50,133 nucleotides of DNA, taken from NCBI GenBank assembly GCA_947457545.1, contig CANGXD010000014.1:1-50133 (forward strand), written 5' to 3'. Below, piece after piece: positions 43,766 to 50,133 of the stretch. Source of the stretch: Gemmatimonadaceae bacterium (GTDB taxonomy: Bacteria > Gemmatimonadota > Gemmatimonadetes > Gemmatimonadales > Gemmatimonadaceae). Made by a program: the position numbers and the translations under genes. Each line of letters starts with the position of its first letter. Positions within the stretch are counted from its first letter, which is position 1. Under the pieces are notes generated by a model. It searched no databases. It was not told where the DNA came from and saw only the letters and a program-made list of their open reading frames with translations.

Positions 43766-43996
43766 GTTCCTGCGCGCCTGCCATCTGTGTGGCTGCCGTC
43801 TGCGCCACTCGGCGCGATGCGGCGGCACCGCGCCGAGACGGCGGACGGCAGGAGCCCAGACCGCAGGGGCGGGGGAACCGCGGTCGCACTGCGCCCCTGC
43901 CATCTGTGTGGCTGCCGTCTGCGCCACTCGGCGCGATGCGGCGGCACCGCGCCGAGACAGCGGACGGCAGGAGCCCAGACTGCAGGGACGGAGGAA
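43766..43996. repeat. Family 3 inverted repeat, two tandem copies (3b, 3c)
   Basis: Copies at 43766-43879 and 43880-43996 share a core (CTGCCATCTGTGTGGCTGCC through GCCCAGAC) that differs at only one or two positions. Each can fold: CCGTCTGC and CTCGGCGCG pair with CGCGCCGAG and GCGGACGG around a GATGCGGCGGCAC-type loop. The array lies between the CcdA start (43720) and the HD-GYP stop (44003). The duplication of a hairpin in tandem suggests recent local amplification. Confidence 0.88.
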
Positions 43997-44002
43997 CTAC
44001 CG

Positions 44003-45262
44003 CTAGCCCGCCGCCTGGCGCCGTTCCGCCCGGTCGAGCAGGTCGAAGAACGCCAGCAGCAGATCGTAGTCCAGTTCGCGGCCGGCCTGCAGTCGCATGT
44101 GATGCAACGTCCGGGACCGCGGCCACGCGGCGCGGTACGGGCGCTCGGTGCTCAACGCGTCGTACACGTCGCACACCTGCACCAGCCGGCTCACATAGTG
44201 CGTGCGCCGCGGGAATTGGAACGTGGGGTAGCCGCCTTCGCCGTTGGCCCACACGTGGTGCTCATAGGCGACAATGGCGGCGAGTGCATGGCCTTCGCCG
44301 CGCTCGCCGAGCAGCTTGGCGCCTTCGATGGGATGGGTGCGCATGAGCTCGCGCTCGCTGTCGGTGAGCGCCCCGGTTTTGCTCAGCAGCGCCTCGGGGA
44401 GCCTCACCTTGCCGATGTCGTGCAGCAGGGCGGCTGTTCCCACGGCGCGCACATCGCGTGACGAAAAGCCCAGCGATTCGGCGAGCCCCATCGAAAGCAT
44501 CGACACGTTGAAGGCATGCACCGTGGTGTACTGATCGACCGACTTGAGCGAAATGAGCGGAATGAGCGTGTCGTGTTCGGCCTGCATGGACAGCGACAGG
44601 CCGCGGATGACAGCCTCCACGTCGCCCATCGGTACGCGCCCCTTCGCGGCGGCACTCGACGTAATCCACGTCATCGTTTCGAGCTCTTCCTGCAGCCCGC
44701 CGGCCACGAGGGCGTCCATGAAGGCATTCTCCTCGCTCTCCTGACGGCCGACGCCCGAAGCCCCCGCCGAACTGTTGTCCTCGGAGGCGTCGTTGAGCAG
44801 CGCCACCGGACCCAGGCGAATGCCCGGGAGCGACACCATCTGCGTGACCGGGGTGCCTTGCGGGCCGGCCGCCGCGTAGAGCGTGTCGAGGAGCGCCGTC
44901 ATGACGGCGTCCGTGGGGACGGTCCCATCGAACTCGAGGCGCTGCACGCCGGCGGCCCCGAGCCGCTGCCCGAGGTCACCGGCGCGCAACTCATGCAACG
45001 CCTGCAGCCCCACAATGACATCGCCGTCGAGGAACGTCAGGCGTAGCGGATGCACGACGGCCAGTGCGGCGGCGAGTCGTTCGTGGGCGCGCGTGCGGCT
45101 GATGCCGCGCGACGGATGCCCCGCGCCGTACAGCGACATCGACGCTAGTGCCTGGCCAAGGGCAGTCAGAAACTCGGCCACCAGCGCATGGTGTTGCGCC
45201 ACCCCGGACGACGATTCCGCACTCATCGACTGGTGCGGAGTCTTGCTCCACGTGTTGCTCAT
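44003..45262 (-). CDS. HD-GYP domain phosphodiesterase-like protein with N-terminal module
   Basis: 419 residues from ATG 45262. The N-terminal region (about 25-130: EFLTALGQALASMSLYGAGHP..., then LTFLDGDVIVG, DLGQRLGAAGVQRLEF) matches the N-terminus of the HEAT protein upstream. A variable Ser/Glu linker follows. The HD-GYP domain (about 240-410) has His249 (TVHAF), HDIGK (281-285), RTHPIEG (His310), YEHH (335-336) and GEGGYP. These are the metal ligands and GYP of c-di-GMP phosphodiesterases; HHVWANGEGGYP varies from HHExxDGxGYP, with the E and D changed. Overlaps the HEAT gene by 4 bp (ATGA). Confidence 0.87.
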   Translation of the reverse strand: MSNTWSKTPHQSMSAESSSGVAQHHALVAEFLTALGQALASMSLYGAGHPSRGISRTRAHERLAAALAVVHPLRLTFLDGDVIVGLQALHELRAGDLGQRLGAAGVQRLEFDGTVPTDAVMTALLDTLYAAAGPQGTPVTQMVSLPGIRLGPVALLNDASEDNSSAGASGVGRQESEENAFMDALVAGGLQEELETMTWITSSAAAKGRVPMGDVEAVIRGLSLSMQAEHDTLIPLISLKSVDQYTTVHAFNVSMLSMGLAESLGFSSRDVRAVGTAALLHDIGKVRLPEALLSKTGALTDSERELMRTHPIEGAKLLGERGEGHALAAIVAYEHHVWANGEGGYPTFQFPRRTHYVSRLVQVCDVYDALSTERPYRAAWPRSRTLHHMRLQAGRELDYDLLLAFFDLLDRAERRQAAG

Positions 45263-47292
45263 CGCGTCTCTCCCACCATGCCGGCCTTGCGGGCGAGCAC
45301 GAGAACCGGTGCGGCCAGCGGATCGGTGGCGAACGCCGTGGCCAGCACGTGCACGGCCGCGCGTACCGTTTCGCTGGTCGGCGCGATCTTGGTGGAGCCC
45401 GTGAGCCGCGCCCGACGCGTGCTGTGCGCAATAAGCCAGGTGCGCACGTCGGCGTGTCGCGTGCCGCCCACCGCGCGCACCGCTTTCTCGCGCAACTCCA
45501 CCGGCACGGTCTCGCGCTCGGCCAGCCCCAGCAGGCGCGTCGCCACGTCGACCGGAAGTTCGTCCTTGCGCTGCGCGAAGGCGACGTCGATCGCGGCCTG
45601 TTGTACGTCGTCGGACTGATCGTCGAGGGCGCGCCGGAGGGCGGCGGCACGAACGGATGGAACACCCGCCAGCAGGCGGATGGCCTCGCGCCGCACCGCT
45701 GCGTGCTCGTGACGCTGGAACAGGAGCAGCGGCCCGACGGCGAACGACGACGGCAGGTCGGGGGTGGCCAGCAGCAGCTCGCGTAGCAATGCCAGCAGAT
45801 TGCGCGCGAGGAACCACGGCATGGGTTCCGCCATGCGCGCGCGCACCGCGTCGGCAATGCTGATGTTCATCGTGCGCAGCCGGTCAAAAATGAGCCGGCG
45901 CCCGGCGCGTGTTTCACACCGCTCGAGGGCGTCGATGAGCACCGCGGCGACATCTTCGTGCGTGGCGTGGAGCAACGCCTTCGCGGCCGCGCTGTCCAGC
46001 GGGGTCGCCAGCAACGTGCGCGAAATGGCGGTAGGGGTCAGCGTCATTTCGCGCAGCTGCCGCTTGGTCGACTCGCTGAGTGCGCGATCGGCCCACGCCA
46101 GCACGGCGCTCGAGTGGCCGTTGTCGGCGAGCTTCTGCACGGCCACCGTCGTATCGGGGGCGACGAAGTCGAGTTCGCACGCCATCTGGACCAGTCGGGC
46201 GGCCTCCTGCGACGCCGAGTCGAATTGGGAGGCGCTTTCGCCCGTTGGGGCGCCCTCGCGCGCGGTCCACTCGGCCAGCGTGTCGAGCAACGCGGTGTGA
46301 TCGACCGGGTTGGGCTGCCCACCTTCCCAGCCGCTCATCAGTTCGGCGGCGGTCTCGCGCAGCGCCTCTTCGGCGGCTTCCTTGCGACGGCCGCGGAAGT
46401 GCACGGACATCTTGGACAGCAGACGCAGCATGTGCGGCGACATGTCCTCGCCCGAGGCCGTCGTCGCCGCATGGAGCCATCGCACCACGGCCGCCGCCGG
46501 GAGCACATTCACCACGTTCTGCACGAGGCGCTGGCGTTCCGCCCGGCCGGCTACGCGCAACGTGGCGATAATCGCGCCTTGCTCGGTGGCCGAGAGGAGC
46601 TCCTGCAGTCGCTCACCAATGGTTTCGCGGACCGCGCGCGGCGCCAGCGAGACGCCGTCGGCCAGAGTGTCGAGCGCCTCGAACGCGCGTTGCGCAATGG
46701 CGTCGTCGGTCGACGCGTCGGCCAGCGATGACGCGAGTCCGGTGGGTGACACGGCCTCGCTGGCCTCGTCGCTCTCACCCACCGATCCCAACATGCGCTC
46801 GGCCAGTGCCCGCCACAGTTGCGCGCTTTCGGTGCGGCTTGTTTCGGCGTCGGCCAGTCCGAGCTGCTCGTAGTCGATGCGCCCGAGCGCGATGCCATTG
46901 ATGCTCGGCAGCGGGTCCTGGAGCGTGGGGTCGTTGAGGCGGCGGGAGAGCAGGCGCACCAGCTGCGTCACCGCCTCGACCGTCACGCCCCGCTGCAGCT
47001 TGATGGCCCCGATGCCCATCCCGTGCAGCCGGGTCGCGAGGTCGCGCACCACGGTGCTCGTGGCCGGCAGGACGGCGCCATCGAGCAGGAGTTCCCGGTT
47101 GGCCACGCCAAGGGCGAGCGACGTTTCCCCGGCCAGGTAGGCGGTGAGGGCCGCGGTCAGCGCCTCATCCGCCTGCACGGCCATGGGATGCCCGTCGGCG
47201 TACGATCGCCGGCGCGCGATCGCCATGGCCAGCCGGGACAGGATCGACTGGACCGTGGTGGGCACGGCGGGAGATGGGGCAGCGGCGGACAT
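45259..47292 (-). CDS. HEAT-repeat-like helical protein with shared N-terminal module
   Basis: 677 residues from ATG 47292; the much longer open frame to 49305 runs antisense through ettA and is rejected. The first 115 residues parallel those of the HD-GYP protein: S.YADGHPMAVQ..., LALGVANRELLLDGAVLP, DLATRLHGMGIGAIKLQRGVT...LVRLL. The rest is made of helical repeats with HEAT-like character toward the C-terminus (HEHAAVRREAIRLLAGVPSVRAAALRRALDDQSDDVQQAAIDVAFA). No enzyme motif is seen. Coupled to the HD-GYP gene; divergent from ettA across 210 bp. Probably a scaffold or signalling partner. Confidence 0.8.
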   Translation of the reverse strand: MSAAAPSPAVPTTVQSILSRLAMAIARRRSYADGHPMAVQADEALTAALTAYLAGETSLALGVANRELLLDGAVLPATSTVVRDLATRLHGMGIGAIKLQRGVTVEAVTQLVRLLSRRLNDPTLQDPLPSINGIALGRIDYEQLGLADAETSRTESAQLWRALAERMLGSVGESDEASEAVSPTGLASSLADASTDDAIAQRAFEALDTLADGVSLAPRAVRETIGERLQELLSATEQGAIIATLRVAGRAERQRLVQNVVNVLPAAAVVRWLHAATTASGEDMSPHMLRLLSKMSVHFRGRRKEAAEEALRETAAELMSGWEGGQPNPVDHTALLDTLAEWTAREGAPTGESASQFDSASQEAARLVQMACELDFVAPDTTVAVQKLADNGHSSAVLAWADRALSESTKRQLREMTLTPTAISRTLLATPLDSAAAKALLHATHEDVAAVLIDALERCETRAGRRLIFDRLRTMNISIADAVRARMAEPMPWFLARNLLALLRELLLATPDLPSSFAVGPLLLFQRHEHAAVRREAIRLLAGVPSVRAAALRRALDDQSDDVQQAAIDVAFAQRKDELPVDVATRLLGLAERETVPVELREKAVRAVGGTRHADVRTWLIAHSTRRARLTGSTKIAPTSETVRAAVHVLATAFATDPLAAPVLVLARKAGMVGETR

Positions 47293-47502
47293 GATTGGTA
47301 AATCATATATCGGCCGGCGCATACGTGTTCTACAATGGCTGGAAAAAACGCGTTCCCGTCGGGGCTCCAGCGGCGACCGGGTCGGCCCCGGGGCGTCCGA
47401 CGGCGCCGTGGCCGTCTGGGCAGGCTTCCGTCGCCGCCTAGATTTCGCCCCGTAGGCCGCTGCCATTCGGGCGGCGGCGCATTCTCTTCTGTCTCCGTGT
47501 CC

Positions 47503-49170
47503 ATGGCTCCGCAGTTCATTTACGTCATGAAGGCGCTGCGCAAGGTCGTTCCGCCTTCGCGCATCATTCTCGACGACATCTGGCTCTCCTTCTATCCCGG
47601 CGCCAAGATCGGCGTGCTCGGTCCGAACGGGGCCGGTAAGTCGTCGCTGCTGCGCATCATGGCGGGCGTGGACACCGAGTTTCAGGGCGAGGCGTGGGCG
47701 CACAAGGGCACGCGCATCGGCTACCTGAGCCAGGAGCCCGAGCTCGACCCCACGCTCGACGTGCGCGGCAACGTGGAACTCGCCGTCAAGGCGCAGCGCG
47801 ACGCGCTCAACGAGTACAACGAGATTTCGATGAAGTTCGCGGAACCCGATGCGGACTTCGACAAGTTGATGGACCGTCAGGCGAAGCTGCAGGAGTACAT
47901 CGACCAGCACGATCTGTGGAATCTCGACAACAAGATCGACGTGGCGATGGACGCGCTGCGGTTGCCGCCGGGTGATGCCGACGTGACGGTGTTGTCGGGT
48001 GGTGAAAAGCGACGTGTCGCGCTCTGCCGCATTCTGCTCGAAGAGCCGGACATGCTGCTCCTCGACGAACCCACGAATCACCTCGACGCCGAGTCGGTGG
48101 CGTGGCTCGAGCATTATCTCGAGAAGTTTGCGGGGACCGTGGTGGCCATCACCCACGATCGCTACTTCCTGGACAATGTGGCCAAGTGGATCCTCGAGCT
48201 CGATCGCGGCAAGGGTGTGCCGTACGAGGGGAACTACTCGGGATGGCTGGAGCAGAAGCAGGCGCGGTTGGCGCTCGAAGAGAAGCAGGCCAGCGCGCGT
48301 CAGAAGACGCTGCAGAAGGAGCTCGAGTGGGTGCGCATGTCGCCGCGTGCGCGTCAGGCCAAGAACAAGGCGCGTTTGCAGGCGTACGAGGATCTCGCCA
48401 GCGAAGCGCAGAACGATCGCGTGATGTCGAACGAAATCGTCATTCCGCCGGCGCCGCGCCTCGGCAACGATGTCGTGCGCGCGAAGGGGTTGAAGAAGGC
48501 GTTCGGTGACAAGCTGTTGTTCGAGAACCTGAACTTCGACTTGCCGCGTGCCGGTATCGTGGGGATCATCGGCCCCAACGGTGCCGGTAAGACGACGTTG
48601 TTCCGCATGATCAACGGCTTGGAGACGCCCGACGGCGGCGAGCTCACGATTGGCGAAACGGTGCAGATCTCGTATCAGGATCAGCAGCGCACGCTCGAAG
48701 GGAAGCGCACGGTGTGGGAAGAGATTTCGGGGGGCCGCGAAACCATTCCGGTGGGCAAGCGCGAGCTCAATTCCCGCGCGTATGCCGCGAGCTTCAACTT
48801 CAAGGGCGCCGATCAGCAGAAGCTCACGGCCAACCTGTCGGGTGGTGAGCGGAACCGGTTGCACTTGGCGAAGACGGTGATGCAGGGCGGCAATCTGCTG
48901 CTGCTCGACGAACCGACGAACGATCTCGACGTCGATACGTTGCGTGCGTTGGAAGAGGCGGTGATCGACTTCTCCGGCTGCGCCGTCATCATTTCTCACG
49001 ATCGCTGGTTCCTCGATCGTGTGGCGACGCACATTCTGGCGTTCGAAGGTGACTCGGAAGTGGTGTGGTTCGAGGGCAACTACGGCGCGTACATCGAGGA
49101 CCTGAAGAAGCGGAAGGGGCCGGATGCGGACCAGCCGCACCGGATCAAGTACAAGAAGTTGGTGCGGTGA
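47503..49170 (+). CDS. ettA: ABC-F translation factor EttA
   Basis: 555 residues from ATG 47503, exactly the usual EttA length; 56 upstream codons are rejected. Two ABC domains: Walker A GPNGAGKS (about 42-49) with signature LSGGEKRR and Walker [12 protein letters not shown], then the arm and P-site tRNA interaction motif linker ([23 protein letters not shown]), then GPNGAGKT with [12 protein letters not shown] and [11 protein letters not shown]. It gates entry of ribosomes into elongation depending on the ADP/ATP ratio. The last 100 bp of the gene are repeated at 49947-50046, bounding a small islet. A TACAAT -10-like box is at 47331-47336 without a clear -35. Confidence 0.94.
   Translation: MAPQFIYVMKALRKVVPPSRIILDDIWLSFYPGAKIGVLGPNGAGKSSLLRIMAGVDTEFQGEAWAHKGTRIGYLSQEPELDPTLDVRGNVELAVKAQRDALNEYNEISMKFAEPDADFDKLMDRQAKLQEYIDQHDLWNLDNKIDVAMDALRLPPGDADVTVLSGGEKRRVALCRILLEEPDMLLLDEPTNHLDAESVAWLEHYLEKFAGTVVAITHDRYFLDNVAKWILELDRGKGVPYEGNYSGWLEQKQARLALEEKQASARQKTLQKELEWVRMSPRARQAKNKARLQAYEDLASEAQNDRVMSNEIVIPPAPRLGNDVVRAKGLKKAFGDKLLFENLNFDLPRAGIVGIIGPNGAGKTTLFRMINGLETPDGGELTIGETVQISYQDQQRTLEGKRTVWEEISGGRETIPVGKRELNSRAYAASFNFKGADQQKLTANLSGGERNRLHLAKTVMQGGNLLLLDEPTNDLDVDTLRALEEAVIDFSGCAVIISHDRWFLDRVATHILAFEGDSEVVWFEGNYGAYIEDLKKRKGPDADQPHRIKYKKLVR
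49071..49170 (+). repeat. Direct repeat A: 3' end of ettA
   Basis: The last 100 bp of ettA, ending at its TGA. It matches 49947-50046 at 96 of 100 positions (differences at 49077, two in the TAC codon near 49088, and one GAC/GAT). It resembles one end of an inserted element that used the gene's 3' end as a site, with the coding frame preserved. Confidence 0.92.
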
Positions 49171-49171
49171 C

Positions 49172-49384
49172 GTGTCGAACGACACGAGCGCGGATGCCGA
49201 GGCGGTGCGCGTGGCCGCTATCCGTGCCCGCTCACCGGAAGCGCGTCTTCGCGATGCGCTCGAGTTGAGCGAGCTCATACATGCGGCGGCGATAGCGCGC
49301 TTCAAAGCGCGCTATCCCGACCGGACCATGGTGGAGTTGGCGTACATGGTGAGTGAGGGGTCGCACACGCCGCGGGCGGACTAA
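49172..49384 (+). CDS. Small helical protein partnered with a nucleotidyltransferase
   Basis: 70 residues from GTG 49172, one base after the ettA TGA. The sequence RARSPEARLRDALELSELIHAAAIARFKARYPDRTMVELAYMVSE resembles the short proteins found immediately before MNT-type nucleotidyltransferase genes (SPE.RLR.ALELSEL......R.R..HPD pattern), from memory of the pairing. Its stop overlaps the next start (TAATG), so the two are coupled. No DNA-binding fold is seen; if the pair is a toxin-antitoxin module, which member neutralises the other is not clear. Confidence 0.7.
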   Translation: MSNDTSADAEAVRVAAIRARSPEARLRDALELSELIHAAAIARFKARYPDRTMVELAYMVSEGSHTPRAD

Positions 49385-49944
49385 TGACCGTGCTCTCTCT
49401 GCTCGACGAAATGGTCGTCGCGCTGAAGTCCGCCGGGGTGCCGTTCATGCTTACCGGATCGTTTGCTGCGGCCGTGCACGGCGCAGGCCGTTCGACGTTG
49501 GATATCGATTTCGTCATCGACCCTACGCCTGCGTCGCTCGAACAGTTTGTCACGGCGATGCTGTCGACTGGTCGGTATGTGTCGATGGACGCTGCCGAGG
49601 AGGCGATGGCGACGCGCAGCATGTTCAACGTGGTCGACGTCGAATCGGGGTGGAAAATTGACCTTATTGTTCGGAAGGCTCGGCCGTTCAGTATTGAGGA
49701 GTTTTCACGCCGGGTCGATCTGGCGCTGGGCAATGTCACACTGCCGGTGGCGACCGTCGAGGACTTGGTGATTGCGAAGCTCGAGTGGGCGCAGCTTGGC
49801 GCGTCTGCCCGTCAGTTGGAGGATGTACGGGCGCTCGTGTCACTTGCTGGCCCCGCATTTGATCGTGCGTATGTCGAGCGCTGGGTGAGCGCGCTCGGTC
49901 TTGGCGCGCAGTGGCGGGCGATCGGTCCGGTGGACGCCCTGTAG
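49384..49944 (+). CDS. MNT-type nucleotidyltransferase (AbiEii/DUF6036-like)
   Basis: 186 residues. The nucleotidyltransferase fold is shown by GSFAAAVHGAGRSTLDIDF: Gly25-Ser26, then Asp40 and Asp42 as the metal pair, and a third acidic residue, Asp93, in WKIDLIVRK. All catalytic positions are kept. Related enzymes include AbiEii and MNT-type toxins or antitoxins, which add nucleotides to tRNA or to a partner protein. The gene has more AT-rich codons (e.g. ATT GAC CTT ATT) than its neighbours, which suggests transfer. It is enclosed by the ettA direct repeats. Confidence 0.78.
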   Translation: MTVLSLLDEMVVALKSAGVPFMLTGSFAAAVHGAGRSTLDIDFVIDPTPASLEQFVTAMLSTGRYVSMDAAEEAMATRSMFNVVDVESGWKIDLIVRKARPFSIEEFSRRVDLALGNVTLPVATVEDLVIAKLEWAQLGASARQLEDVRALVSLAGPAFDRAYVERWVSALGLGAQWRAIGPVDAL

Positions 49945-49946
49945 TC

Positions 49947-50046
49947 CGAGGGGAACTACGGCGCGTGTATCGAGGATCTGAAGAAGCGGAAGGGGCCGGA
50001 TGCGGACCAGCCGCACCGGATCAAGTACAAGAAGTTGGTGCGGTGA
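49947..50046 (+). repeat. Direct repeat B: second copy of the ettA 3' end
   Basis: 96 of 100 bp match 49071-49170. It begins 3 bp after the nucleotidyltransferase stop codon and ends at a TGA matching the ettA stop. One difference turns a Tyr codon (TAC) into Cys (TGT), so it is a gene remnant under no coding constraint or comes from a diverged ettA. The 87 bp beyond it (50047-50133) show no recognisable feature. Confidence 0.92.
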
Positions 50047-50133
50047 TACGTCGTTGATTGGTTTGGGTTTGCCGGTGAGGTCTCGTTCGTGGCCGCCGGC
50101 GAGCCCGGTTCAACGCCGGCGACGCCCGGTCGA

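Noticed and set aside
47293-49305. Long extension of the HEAT-protein frame across ettA
   Set aside because: Antisense to ettA, which has complete ABC-F motifs.

Overview
The window looks like a chromosomal segment of a GC-rich, Gram-negative-type bacterium, most likely a Gemmatimonadota member (Gemmatimonas-like). This is inferred from the gene mix rather than a marker gene: secreted DUF5117-type zinc metalloproteases, Asp-box/VPS10-like propellers, many lipoproteins, an OmpH/Skp chaperone, a plant-type FabI and a cbb3-type oxidase. No rRNA, tRNA, CRISPR array, transposase or integrase was seen. Gene density is high, with many 1-4 bp stop/start overlaps and frequent GTG starts.

Layout. 1-7342 (minus strand): a lipoprotein start, a metalloprotease lipoprotein, a secreted orphan domain, a DUF1648 membrane protein, a two-domain alpha/beta hydrolase whose N-terminal domain is the paralogue of the orphan, then a ribbon-helix-helix protein and a band-7/SPFH membrane protein. 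7421-7885: a giant imperfect palindrome between divergent genes. 7996-13034: an Asp-box propeller protein and a soluble hybrid histidine kinase. 12978-14825: an arsenic unit arsR-arsM-arsC with two identical ATCAA-N6-TTGTT sites. 15073-21984: a minus-strand run (MFS, SRPBCC, membrane hybrid kinase, FabI, TsaC/Sua5, SDR, DUF2007). 22038-27855: RNA-ligase-like protein, enoyl-CoA hydratase, GDP-mannose synthesis, DUF1835, PLP decarboxylase. 28218-32597: kelch protein, DCC thiol protein, TrmL, lipoprotein, OmpH, alkyltransferase-like protein. 32566-36650: a compact cbb3 oxidase operon beginning with an apparent CcoS-CcoN fusion. 36777-40811: a large nSTAND/WD40 membrane protein with a degenerate nucleotide site. 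41041-43720: LacI regulator, TlpA-type thioredoxin, CcdA. 44003-47292: an HD-GYP/HEAT two-gene unit. 47503-50046: ettA, followed by a two-gene nucleotidyltransferase islet bounded by a 100-bp repeat of the ettA 3' end.

The most striking non-coding feature is a set of long inverted-repeat families. Family 1 has four copies, family 2 three and family 3 three; all sit immediately 3' of stop codons. Family 4 is one 465-bp palindrome in a divergent intergenic region. The best candidates for something new are the islet at the ettA 3' end, the gene-end palindromes, the pseudo-NTPase nSTAND/WD40 protein and the N-terminal module shared by the HD-GYP and HEAT proteins.
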